From Chloroflexota bacterium (GTDB lineage: Bacteria > Chloroflexota > Anaerolineae > Anaerolineales > Villigracilaceae), in contig JAKANW010000029.1 in the NCBI GenBank assembly GCA_021823555.1, positions 1 through 12,871 on the forward strand: 12,871 nucleotides of DNA, in the 5' to 3' direction. The notes under the pieces are model-generated. The model searched no databases, was not told the DNA's origin, and saw only the letters and a program-made list of their open reading frames with translations. Both the position numbers and the translations under genes were made by a program. Positions 1-6,288 of this stretch are shown in pieces. Every line of letters begins with the position of its first letter. Positions within the stretch are counted from its first letter, which is position 1.

Positions 1-250
1 CGATCATGATCACGAAGAAACTAACAACAGGCCATCCATACGTATTGATGATCGGGCCTGCAAACCCAAGTCCGTAACCAAACAGCAGGATGGCGCCAGT
101 CAGAATGGAGATGATGGAGAAAGAGATGGCAAAGTTCGAAAACCCGCCCATCTCCCGGAATAACTGCTGGGCATAGCCCAATTTATGCAGTTCCCGCATA
201 TCCTCCTGGATTTGCTCCTCACGAGTCTTTTGCTTAACTATTTCTGTCAT
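1..250 (-). CDS. APC-superfamily amino-acid permease, N-terminal fragment
   Basis: This is the first 83 codons of a cytoplasmic-membrane amino-acid transporter; the rest lies beyond the left edge. The cytosolic N-terminus is charged and runs into E-L-H-K-L-G-Y-A-Q-Q-L-F-R-E-M-G-G-F-S-N-F, followed by a hydrophobic segment rich in Ile, Ser and Gly. This is the characteristic opening of the GABA/choline-type branch of the APC (amino acid-polyamine-organocation) family. The ATG at 250 is chosen because a strong ribosome binding site, AAAGGAG, lies about 7 nt upstream. The gene is divergent from the FAD-dependent amino-acid oxidase at 618, so uptake and oxidation of an amine or amino acid are a plausible joint role. 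The substrate cannot be told from this fragment. The family call is firm; substrate specificity is not. Confidence 0.85.
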   Translation of the reverse strand, partial: MTEIVKQKTREEQIQEDMRELHKLGYAQQLFREMGGFSNFAISFSIISILTGAILLFGYGLGFAGPIINTYGWPVVSFFVIMI

Positions 251-497
251 ACAAGGTCTCCTTTGGGCGATGTTATCTTGCAAACTTGAACACAACGAGG
301 ATTTTCAAAATAGGTTATGGGCAGGCTTGGAGCACCTCCTGTCTTCTCAAGTTCATCAATATGGCCGAATTTTTTAAAACGACTTCTTCATAGAAGATAT
401 GACAGAGCCGGGGGTTTAAATTTTATCGAAAACAGAACACCGCAGGAGTTGTATAGTTGCAATTTCTGAAGACAGCAAAGGAGGCATCCACACCCAA

Positions 498-538
498 AGA
501 GGAAATCAAGATGTATAGGAAGTATTGTAGAGGAAATC
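498..538 (+). repeat. Direct repeat AGAGGAAATC, two copies 31 bp apart
   Basis: Two perfect copies of AGAGGAAATC start at 498 and 529. The 31-bp centre spacing is close to three helical turns, so a dimeric regulator could bind both copies on one DNA face. They lie about 80-120 bp upstream of the oxidase start in the divergent control region. An operator role is inference; the repetition itself is directly visible. Confidence 0.35.
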
Positions 539-605
539 GGCCTCAGATTCAAGTGGCAATTTTTTATTTTTTAAGATTAGGAAAATTTACACAACATGAC
601 AAGGA

Positions 606-611
606 TATAAT
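606..611 (+). promoter_or_regulatory. TATAAT -10 box abutting the oxidase ATG
   Basis: A perfect TATAAT ends 6 nt before the ATG at 618, so transcription would start at or next to the start codon (leaderless mRNA). A TTTACA at 586-591 resembles a -35 box, but the 14-bp spacing is short. The only Shine-Dalgarno-like run (AAGGA, 601-605) is 12 nt from the ATG, overlaps this -10 region and would not be transcribed. Confidence 0.45.
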
Positions 612-617
612 TGTCCC

Positions 618-1811
618 ATGTCGAATCAAACCATATATGATGTCATCATCATCGGCGGCGGCGTGCATGGCACCAGCCTGGCCTTTCACCTTGCCGAACG
701 CGGCGTGAAGCCTCTCGTGCTCGAAAAACGTTTCATCGCGGCGGGCGCAACCGGTCGCTCCAGCGGGTTGGTGCGGATGCACTACGATCTGCAAGTGGAG
801 GCGCAACTGGCCTGGGTTTCGTTTGGATATTTTCGCGACTGGGAGCAGCGAGTCGGCGGTTCTTCGACTTCGCTCAGGACAGGCTGTGGATTCACCCGCA
901 CCGGATTCCTGCAACTCGTCAGCCGGGAGCAGACCGAGGCGCTCAAGGCCAACATCGCGGATCAACAGCGCATCGGCATCGCCACCAAAGTTGTCAGCGC
1001 GGACGAGGCGCGGCGTCTCGCCCCTGAGTTCGCCCTCGATGATATAGACATGGCGGCCTACGAACCTGAGTCGGGGTACGCGGACCCGACCTCCACAGCC
1101 AACGCGTTGATGCAGGCCGCCAAGTCGCGCGGCGCGGTCTTCGTGCAGGATTGCTTCGTAAACGGGATTCGGGTTTCAGCGGGGAAAGTGACCGGCGTAT
1201 CCACCTCGCAGGGAAATTTCTCCGCGCCGGTAGTTGTCAATGCAGCGGGCGCCTGGGGCCGGCAGGTCTGCGAGATGGCCGGGCTGGACCTGCCGCTCAG
1301 CACCTGGCGGCACGACACCATGTTTCTCCAGCGCCCGCCGGAGTTGAAGGAGTCGCGCCTGACCGTGATTGACTTCCCCAACCTGATGTACTTCCGCCCT
1401 GAAGGCGACCTGACGCTGGTGGGCCTGGAAGACGGCAACCCGCTGGGTGAATCGCCCGAAGGCAATACCGACCACGCCCGCCCGGGTTTTGTGGAGCGCG
1501 CCATCGAGCGCATCTGCCAGCGCATCCCCAAAATGGAGAACGCCCACCTGCACAGTGCACACGGCGGCTACGATGGCATTACCCCCGACCAGCACCCCGC
1601 CCTCGGCCCTATCGGCCCGGAAGGTTTCTGGCTGGATACAGGTTTCAGCGGCACTGGCTTCAAGATCTCCCCGGCAGTTGGTCTGTGCATGGCCGAATGG
1701 ATTTTGGATGGCAAACCGTCCACAGTGGATATTTCTATCTTTACCCCTACGCGCTTCGCCGAAGGGCGAGCCATCCTCGGCGAGCATCCGTACGACAGCA
1801 TTTGGAAATAA
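618..1811 (+). CDS. FAD-dependent amino-acid oxidase, DAO / sarcosine-oxidase-like family
   Basis: A 397-residue flavoenzyme expected to oxidise a secondary or primary amino acid (glycine, sarcosine or a D-amino acid type) in the cytoplasm, passing electrons to O2 or another acceptor. The N-terminus has the dinucleotide-binding fold D-V-I-I-I-G-G-G-V-H-G (residues 8-18), followed by the Glu at the end of the second beta strand (E36) and the FAD-contacting G-A-T-G-R-S-S-G-L-V-R (43-53). The C-terminal FAD-binding strand is visible as G-Y-D-G-I-T-P-D-Q-H-P and D-T-G-F-S-G-T-G-F-K. The length is normal for single-chain DAO-family enzymes. Residues 82-89 (S-S-T-S-L-R-T-G) come from a dispersed DNA repeat inserted in frame between the usual V-G-G and C-G-F-x-R-T-G-F segments. 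The divergent amino-acid permease suggests substrate uptake. The exact substrate is unknown. Confidence 0.9.
   Translation: MSNQTIYDVIIIGGGVHGTSLAFHLAERGVKPLVLEKRFIAAGATGRSSGLVRMHYDLQVEAQLAWVSFGYFRDWEQRVGGSSTSLRTGCGFTRTGFLQLVSREQTEALKANIADQQRIGIATKVVSADEARRLAPEFALDDIDMAAYEPESGYADPTSTANALMQAAKSRGAVFVQDCFVNGIRVSAGKVTGVSTSQGNFSAPVVVNAAGAWGRQVCEMAGLDLPLSTWRHDTMFLQRPPELKESRLTVIDFPNLMYFRPEGDLTLVGLEDGNPLGESPEGNTDHARPGFVERAIERICQRIPKMENAHLHSAHGGYDGITPDQHPALGPIGPEGFWLDTGFSGTGFKISPAVGLCMAEWILDGKPSTVDISIFTPTRFAEGRAILGEHPYDSIWK
861..884 (+). repeat. Short dispersed repeat inserted in frame in the oxidase gene
   Basis: The sequence around TTCGACTTCGCTCAGGACAG matches a short repeat type I recognise as widespread in Chloroflexota, cyanobacterial and other environmental genomes. 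Its other-frame translations give the familiar peptides L-R-S-G-Q-A (plus) and P-E-R-S-R-R (minus), both present here. It adds about 8 codons (residues 82-89) and keeps the frame. The exact boundaries are uncertain by a few bases. There is no second copy in this window. Confidence 0.65.
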
Positions 1812-1817
1812 TGGGTT

Positions 1818-1838
1818 GCGCAAAATGGCCTTTTGCGC
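1818..1838 (+). terminator. Palindromic hairpin after the oxidase gene
   Basis: GCGCAAAA (1818-1825) and TTTTGCGC (1831-1838) form a perfect 8-bp stem with a 5-nt loop, starting 7 bp after the oxidase stop. The 3' arm supplies four T residues, but no longer U-tract follows, so termination may be weak or factor-assisted. The rest of the 1812-2055 gap shows no gene; near 1987-2025 there is only a weak inverted repeat, CAGCAT/ATGCTG. Confidence 0.4.
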
Positions 1839-2055
1839 TGCGGTATTACTCTAGTTCGTCAACACTATTTTCTTTTCTCCGGCTTTGGGGCCAGTGAGTT
1901 GTAGTGGTTGGTGTTTTTGTTAGGTGTGTGTGGTGAAGTCTATTGTCTGTAATGGCTACGCGAAATAGAGAGGCAACTAAACAGACCAGCATCTCCGCGC
2001 CCTGTTTTTTTCAATGCTGAGCTGGATGGATGGGATATCCTTCATCTCATTCGTA

Positions 2056-2847
2056 TCAAATCCTGCCTGGTAGCTTGTTCCCGGCGCGCCGCCGTTGACG
2101 AGCCAGCAGACGAGCCTTTTCTTCCTCATCCCGTTTACGCATCCACAAAACGATTAGCCAGTAAGCAATCAGGAAGGCGGTGATCAGGAAGGTGCCATCA
2201 TACAGGATTTGTGCAAAGAGCAACGGTGAATCGGTGCCCGAATATAGACCATGTGCGAGAGCGCCGATATAGGCCACCAGACTCACGTAATGGATCTTGC
2301 GGAAGGTCTGCATCGAGAGCTTGCTGCGCATATAGAATGTCACCGTCACAAGCACGGACAGGTAAAAAGTAATGACGCCGATCCCAACCCAGAAGGGGCG
2401 ATAGACTGACAAGAATGGGAACAGCACTTGCCAGATGGAGAAAGGCTGGAACTGATCCAGCATCAAAACGACGACATGCAGAACCACAAATCCCAATCCC
2501 AACAGCGACAGGTATTCGTGAAAATCGAAGGTGAACATGCGCTCGAGCAGCGGGTCGAATATCTTGCTGCTGACGGCCAGCCCCCACACAACAGAGAGCC
2601 ATAACAGGATATATCCCATCAAGCCAGCGGAGCGAGTCACGTACCACCAGATCTGCGTGCTATCGGCTGCGAAGAGCTTGGTCAGCGAATCCAGGGCAGG
2701 CACAGCCGCTCCAGATTGCACCACTACCGTTCCTATGGCAACACCTATGATGCCGATCACCAGCAGGACAAAGGTGAGTATGGCCCTCCCGATCACATCC
2801 AGGATATTTACTTCTTTTTGTCGTTGGGCAGGGTCACGCGTTGACAT
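2056..2847 (-). CDS. Ferric-reductase-like haem b membrane protein
   Basis: A 263-residue integral membrane protein with about six transmembrane segments (roughly 19-43, 65-92, 107-130, 145-170, 185-205, 215-236) and a very basic cytoplasmic tail (R/K/E-rich, 237-263). Two His pairs suit bis-haem b ligation across the membrane: H110/H124 and H186/H199. This pattern belongs to the ferric reductase-like transmembrane domain family (YedZ/MsrQ, NOX, FRE). No FAD or NAD(P) domain is attached, so it probably relays electrons between quinol or a flavoprotein and an extracytoplasmic partner. The start at 2847 has a strong Shine-Dalgarno (AAGGAG, 8 nt upstream) lying inside the end of the ApbE gene, and the two genes overlap by 14 bp, which indicates translational coupling. 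Partner and substrate are unknown. Confidence 0.82.
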   Translation of the reverse strand: MSTRDPAQRQKEVNILDVIGRAILTFVLLVIGIIGVAIGTVVVQSGAAVPALDSLTKLFAADSTQIWWYVTRSAGLMGYILLWLSVVWGLAVSSKIFDPLLERMFTFDFHEYLSLLGLGFVVLHVVVLMLDQFQPFSIWQVLFPFLSVYRPFWVGIGVITFYLSVLVTVTFYMRSKLSMQTFRKIHYVSLVAYIGALAHGLYSGTDSPLLFAQILYDGTFLITAFLIAYWLIVLWMRKRDEEEKARLLARQRRRAGNKLPGRI

Positions 2848-3769
2848 GCACTAACTCCTTAGTATCTTTATTCGATGAACCCCATATTTGTCCTTGCTCA
2901 TCTACGGCCAGGAAAGAGATCTGGGGATGATGATCAATCAATGTTTGCACTTGTTGCGGGCCGGCGATCAAAATGGCCTTGGCAAAAACTTCAGCGGCGG
3001 CGCCCTGGGGCGCAAATACAGTCACACTCAGCCAGGGAGTCTCTGCAGGCTGGCCGGTGCGCGGATCAATCAGGTGATGGCGGCGCACCCCGCCCTGATC
3101 CCAGACCCGCTTGGCGACCGAGGAAGTCGCCACGGCGCCGCCATCCATCCACAGGATGGTGATATCCGTACCAGGATGGCGCGGGTCTTCAAGGCCTACC
3201 TCCCACCCCGTCTCACCCAGCGGGTGGCCGATGAAGAACATGTCGCCGCCGGCGCTGACGGCGCAGGACGGTGAATAATCGGCCAGCAGGTAGGCAGTCT
3301 TTTCAGCAATCCAGCCTTTGGCGATTCCGCCCAGGTCGATCTGCATCCCCTTCGGGAGGCGGATGGAGAAGTTTTCCTGGTCCAACTCGATGGCATTCAG
3401 AGGTGTGGAGCGGTCACGGGAACGGATGGCAGGTTCGGGGTCTGCGCCGTGGAGGCGAAGTTCGTCCATACTGCGTGCATATCCCGCCTTGCGCAAATCC
3501 GGCAAAACGGACGGGTCGAACAGGTGCTGCGTAGCTTCATAATATTGAAGCGCAGCCTCGATCATTTCGAACATCCCCGGCGAGGCAGGGAACCACGTCC
3601 CGGCAGTCGCATTCAAATGTGAAAGTTCACTTGTTTCTACGAAGCGAGTGAAACGTTGTTCACAGGCTTCGATAAAAGCACGGGCGGCTTCAAACCCTTG
3701 TGCGCTCCGGTTTCCCTCCGCAGCCATGAGGATATCGGAATTCATGGCCCGGAATTCGTAATAGTCCAT
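2834..3769 (-). CDS. apbE: FAD:protein FMN transferase (ApbE family)
   Basis: This 311-residue enzyme attaches FMN from FAD covalently to a Ser/Thr of target redox proteins, using Mg2+. Family hallmarks in order: F-T-R-F-x5-S-E-L-S-H-L-N (start region of ApbE, ~40-55), H-L-F-D-P-S-V, I-D-L-G-G-I-A-K-G-W (nucleotide binding), S-A-G-G-D-M-F, A-T-S-S and H-H-L-I-D-P-R-T-G (metal/FAD site near the C-terminus). There is no lipobox or clear signal peptide, so it may act in the cytoplasm, unlike the classical lipoprotein ApbE. It sits 14 bp after the small Thr/Asn/Pro-rich gene and overlaps the ferric-reductase-like gene. No S/T-G-A-T/S flavinylation motif was noticed in the neighbours, so the target is likely encoded elsewhere. 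The start at 3769 has only a weak ribosome binding site, consistent with coupling to the gene before it. Confidence 0.92.
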   Translation of the reverse strand: MDYYEFRAMNSDILMAAEGNRSAQGFEAARAFIEACEQRFTRFVETSELSHLNATAGTWFPASPGMFEMIEAALQYYEATQHLFDPSVLPDLRKAGYARSMDELRLHGADPEPAIRSRDRSTPLNAIELDQENFSIRLPKGMQIDLGGIAKGWIAEKTAYLLADYSPSCAVSAGGDMFFIGHPLGETGWEVGLEDPRHPGTDITILWMDGGAVATSSVAKRVWDQGGVRRHHLIDPRTGQPAETPWLSVTVFAPQGAAAEVFAKAILIAGPQQVQTLIDHHPQISFLAVDEQGQIWGSSNKDTKELVHVNA

Positions 3770-3783
3770 TTATGATCTACTCG

Positions 3784-4131
3784 TTATGAACCGCTCGTGC
3801 GGAAGCGAGGCATAAAATTATTTGTACTTGGGGCTACGCTGACCGCTGGCGGCGGGTTACTGGGCGCCAACGATTGGAAGATGTTCGTTTGTTGCTGCTG
3901 CCCATTCTGGCTCAGTAAACTATCCAGGGAGGGAACAGGCGGCAGGTTTAGATTCGATGTAGCAGAGGTTGTGGATGTGGTCGGGTTGGCATTCGGGTCG
4001 GTGGTCGTGGTATTGGTATTGACGACCGGCTGCGGTTTGGGCGAGTGCGCCAGCAAAACCCAGCCCCCCAGGAAACCAGCCATGCTGGTCAGAGTAATCC
4101 ACATTCGTAAAGCAGATTTGAAAAATTTCAT
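3784..4131 (-). CDS. Small single-pass envelope protein, Thr/Asn/Pro/Gln-rich
   Basis: A 115-residue protein of unrecognised family. Residues 1-10 are basic and about 10-30 form one hydrophobic segment (signal anchor), followed by a low-complexity extracytoplasmic tail rich in Thr, Asn, Ser and Pro with a short Gln run near the middle. It has no Cys, so it carries no c-haem or Fe-S cluster. Translation starts at 4131 behind AAGGAA about 9 nt upstream. It lies 36 bp after the coiled-coil gene and 14 bp before apbE, so it probably belongs to the same operon and may serve as an accessory or spacer subunit in the envelope. No function is assigned. Confidence 0.65.
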   Translation of the reverse strand: MKFFKSALRMWITLTSMAGFLGGWVLLAHSPKPQPVVNTNTTTTDPNANPTTSTTSATSNLNLPPVPSLDSLLSQNGQQQQTNIFQSLAPSNPPPAVSVAPSTNNFMPRFRTSGS

Positions 4132-4167
4132 TCGTAGATTCCTTTTTTGCTAAATCTTATCCATCAT

Positions 4168-4557
4168 CTAACGTTCATTGAGGTAAACCCGTCCGTCACT
4201 GCCAACCGTGATAATGCCGCGTTGCTGCAAGGCAAGCAAGAGCGCCTGATACTGTTGGATCTGTGCATTGGCAGAGTTGATGCGGTCAGCAGCCTGGCTC
4301 AACTCACTTTGATACTGTTGCTCGCGCTGTTGATACTGTGCGATCTGACTCTGCAATTGCTGCACTTGCGCAAATTGATCGCTGGTTACGTTCTGGACAC
4401 TGACCGAAACCCGTTGTGCATTTGCCGGGGTCGGCACATTGGAAATCTGTACGCCATTGGCATTCAGCAGGGCATTCCCACCCACCAGGAGCACCCCTGC
4501 CCCAATGCAGATCGTGATCATAAAAGCAGCGAGAAGGGCTGGTATTGTCTTTTTCAT
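4168..4557 (-). CDS. Small membrane-anchored coiled-coil protein
   Basis: A 129-residue protein of unrecognised family. It has a basic start (M-K-K), a hydrophobic segment at about 5-28 (signal peptide or anchor), then a Gln-rich region (about 62-112) with regular hydrophobic spacing that should form a coiled coil. It ends in a short Gly/Asp segment, G-S-D-G-R-V-Y-L-N. The ATG at 4557 is preferred over a longer frame opening at 4914 because GAGGAG lies 7-8 nt upstream and the longer version would run antisense through the hydrolase gene. It is the first gene of the leftward cluster with the Thr/Asn-rich protein, apbE and the ferric-reductase-like gene. A structural or assembly role is only a guess. 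Confidence 0.7.
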   Translation of the reverse strand: MKKTIPALLAAFMITICIGAGVLLVGGNALLNANGVQISNVPTPANAQRVSVSVQNVTSDQFAQVQQLQSQIAQYQQREQQYQSELSQAADRINSANAQIQQYQALLLALQQRGIITVGSDGRVYLNER

Positions 4558-4595
4558 GAAAGTTCTCCTCACGCAAAACTGTGGTTGATGGCGGG

Positions 4596-4601
4596 AGTAT
4601 A
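4596..4601 (-). promoter_or_regulatory. Candidate -10 box for the envelope-redox cluster
   Basis: On the minus strand TATACT lies 38 nt before the ATG at 4557, which would give a leader of about 30 nt containing the GAGGAG ribosome binding site. No convincing -35 hexamer was found at the expected spacing, so this is a weak call within the 135-bp divergent gap. Confidence 0.3.
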
Positions 4602-4692
4602 GCAATCGAAAATGACAGGCAGATGACATAAATGTGATGAAATTTGTGATAAATTTAGCCGGTGAAACACGCGCGAAAGGAACCCACCCACC

Positions 4693-5364
4693 ATGAAAAT
4701 CACTGACAATGTTTATGTTGTACCCAATGTGGTAGCCAATCCCTACGTCATTGTTGACCCCGATGGATTGACTGTGATTGACGCCGGCCTGCCGCGCAGC
4801 GAGAAGAAAATCCTGGCATACATTGAAAGCCTCGGCAGATCTGCGCAGGATATAAAGCGTATCATTCTCACTCATTCGGACCTGGATCATGTTGGTGGAC
4901 TGGCCGCCCTGCAAAAAGCAACTGGAGCGCGCACTTATGCCAGCCGGATCGAGGCAGACGCTATCGCATCAGGAAAATCTTCGCGGCCGGCGCAATCCGG
5001 GATGAACTTTCGTCGAGTGGTATTTCTCTTTCTCCGTCCTTTCTTCCAACCCACGCCCTTCAAAGTGGATGAAATCTTAACTGACGGTCAGGTGCTGCCG
5101 GCCCTGGGTGGTTTGCAGGTTGTGGAGACTATCGGTCACACGCCGGGACATATCTCGCTGTTTTCCTCGTCCACAGGAATCCTATTCTGCGGGGATTCGA
5201 TTGTGTCGCAAAACGGATTGCAGGTCTCCCGCCCTGGTGTGACATGGGATGCAAATCTGGCAAAAGAGGCCGTCAGGAAACAGGCAGCGCTTGGAGCGCG
5301 GATCGTTTGCTCTGGCCACGGGCCAGTAGTGATGGATGCCCAAGGAAAATTCCCAAAGCTGTAA
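4693..5364 (+). CDS. Metallo-beta-lactamase-fold hydrolase
   Basis: A 223-residue soluble metallohydrolase of the MBL fold. Metal-site motifs appear in order: T-H-S-D-L-D-H (motif 2), G-H-T-P-G-H-I-S (motif 3), F-C-G-D-S (motif 4) and S-G-H-G-P-V (motif 5). Motif 2 has Asp at the second His position of the usual H-x-H-x-D-H; this variant is seen in other MBL-fold subfamilies of unknown substrate and probably still binds metal. There is no signal peptide, so the protein is cytoplasmic. The start at 4693 follows AAAGGA at 4676-4681 with rather long spacing (11 nt). The gene is divergent from the coiled-coil gene and convergent with trmO (19 bp between stops). The substrate is unknown: thioester (glyoxalase II-like), lactone and phosphodiester hydrolases all share these motifs. 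Confidence 0.85.
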   Translation: MKITDNVYVVPNVVANPYVIVDPDGLTVIDAGLPRSEKKILAYIESLGRSAQDIKRIILTHSDLDHVGGLAALQKATGARTYASRIEADAIASGKSSRPAQSGMNFRRVVFLFLRPFFQPTPFKVDEILTDGQVLPALGGLQVVETIGHTPGHISLFSSSTGILFCGDSIVSQNGLQVSRPGVTWDANLAKEAVRKQAALGARIVCSGHGPVVMDAQGKFPKL

Positions 5365-5383
5365 CCTTTGCCTGTTCTACGAA

Positions 5384-5854
5384 TTAAAAATCAGCAGGCG
5401 GGTAGGGCCTTTCCAATCCGCTTTGAGTTTCGTACCAGCCCGTACGAGTCAAATCTCGCTGGTCGAAATCCGGCACATAGGGTTTGATATCCAACAAAGG
5501 GGTTCCATCCAGCATGTCCGCACCCTCGAATGAAATCCGATTCCCGTTGACCGAAAGCAAATGAACAATTGAAATCCCGATCGGGTTGGGCCGCCGCGGA
5601 TAACGGGTGGCGAAGATCCCGTGCAGCCTGTCATCCAGGAATGGCTTGACCAACAAGTCGTAACCTGAACTTTTATGCCAGATGTATAGCAGGATGATGT
5701 GCGAAAAGCCGTCCAGGTCTTTCAGTCCCTCCACATATTCCTGATAGACTTCCGCCTCGCCGATCGCCTGGGAGTGTGAAGATTGAATTGGCGTCTCCGC
5801 CTTTTCGGTAAACGAGGTATGAATGACGCCAATTGGGTGCATAACAAAATCCAT
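5384..5854 (-). CDS. trmO: tRNA (t6A37) N6-methyltransferase TrmO, short form
   Basis: This enzyme uses S-adenosylmethionine to methylate N6-threonylcarbamoyladenosine at position 37 of certain tRNAs, making m6t6A. The 156 residues show the TrmO/TsaA (YaeB, UPF0066) hallmarks: P-I-G-V-I-H-T near the start, F-A-T-R-Y-P-R-R-P-N-P-I-G-I-S (81-95, the SAM-binding signature) and L-D-G-T-P-L-L-D-I-K-P-Y (115-126). It is shorter than the E. coli enzyme and lacks its extra C-terminal domain, as in many short homologues. The start at 5854 has GGAG 8-9 nt upstream. It begins 16 bp after the Rieske stop, so it is probably the last gene of the cytochrome b transcription unit, although its job is unrelated to respiration. 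Confidence 0.9.
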   Translation of the reverse strand: MDFVMHPIGVIHTSFTEKAETPIQSSHSQAIGEAEVYQEYVEGLKDLDGFSHIILLYIWHKSSGYDLLVKPFLDDRLHGIFATRYPRRPNPIGISIVHLLSVNGNRISFEGADMLDGTPLLDIKPYVPDFDQRDLTRTGWYETQSGLERPYPPADF

Positions 5855-5870
5855 TAGGTTCGCTCCATCT

Positions 5871-6287
5871 TCAATCCATATGTAGGACCAGCGTGTTATC
5901 CGGCATCACTTCGACGCGCAAGACGCGCAGGGGATTCTTGGCCGGGCCGCGCAATACGGCGCCGTTTTCCGCGTAACGGGAGCCGTGACAGGGACAGGCG
6001 AACCCATCGCTTTGCTGCTCCACTGTACAGCCGAGGTGGGTGCATACCAGACTCAAAGCGGAGAATCCGGCCTGGCTATGGAACAAAACAGCCGGAACGT
6101 CGGGGAGAAGCGTGTGAGAGTTCAGTGGATAATTCGAAGCCGGACCGAGGTCGAATTCCGTTTTGGGCGGCGGGTCGGTCGCGTATCCCAGATAACGCAG
6201 CAACGCGCCCAATCCCAGCAGGCTGCTGGCAGCCAGCAAGCCAGTGCTAATCAGTTTCAGAAAATCGCGGCGATTGGGATCAGGCAT
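5871..6287 (-). CDS. Rieske [2Fe-2S] protein, Tat-exported
   Basis: The 138-residue high-potential iron-sulfur subunit of a bc/b6f-type quinol oxidoreductase. The N-terminus has a twin-arginine motif, N-R-R-D-F-L-K-L (5-12), followed by a hydrophobic anchor (about 13-33). The cluster-binding boxes are C82-T-H84-L-G-C87 and C98-P-C100-H101-G-S: C82/H84 and C98/H101 bind the cluster, while C87 and C100 form the usual disulfide. The domain is small, as in b6f-like and minimal Rieske proteins. The ATG at 6287 is chosen because it begins 1 nt after the stop of the nine-haem cytochrome gene (TAAGATG) and gives a proper Tat signal. A longer frame back to 6425 would overlap that gene deeply. It should take electrons from quinol at cytochrome b and pass them to the multihaem cytochrome. 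Confidence 0.93.
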   Translation of the reverse strand: MPDPNRRDFLKLISTGLLAASSLLGLGALLRYLGYATDPPPKTEFDLGPASNYPLNSHTLLPDVPAVLFHSQAGFSALSLVCTHLGCTVEQQSDGFACPCHGSRYAENGAVLRGPAKNPLRVLRVEVMPDNTLVLHMD

Positions 6288-6288
6288 C

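Larger units (their letters stand above)
251..617. other. Divergent AT-rich control region between permease and oxidase
   Basis: This 367-bp stretch has no convincing gene. It must hold the promoters of the permease (leftward) and the oxidase (rightward). It contains runs of A and T, a 10-bp direct repeat (498-507 and 529-538), and a TATAAT box next to the oxidase start. A TTG-initiated frame from 457 runs on into the oxidase gene in another frame and is judged spurious. No RNA gene or riboswitch fold was recognised. Confidence 0.5.

Noticed and set aside
457..708. Plus-strand frame of 83 codons upstream of the oxidase
   Set aside because: It starts at TTG, overlaps the oxidase in another frame and shows no protein-like composition; the oxidase frame is clearly coding.
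1176..1823. Antisense 215-codon frame inside the oxidase gene
   Set aside because: A shadow of the GC-rich coding strand; it has no recognisable motifs and the sense frame is a well-defined enzyme.
1980..2055. Terminator for the ferric-reductase unit
   Set aside because: Only weak, long-loop pairings (CAGCAT/ATGCTG) are present, and the T-run lies inside the would-be loop, so no confident hairpin was called.
4558..4914. Longer N-terminus (start at 4914) for the coiled-coil protein
   Set aside because: The extension runs antisense through the hydrolase gene, while the ATG at 4557 has a strong GAGGAG site and gives a clean signal/anchor sequence.
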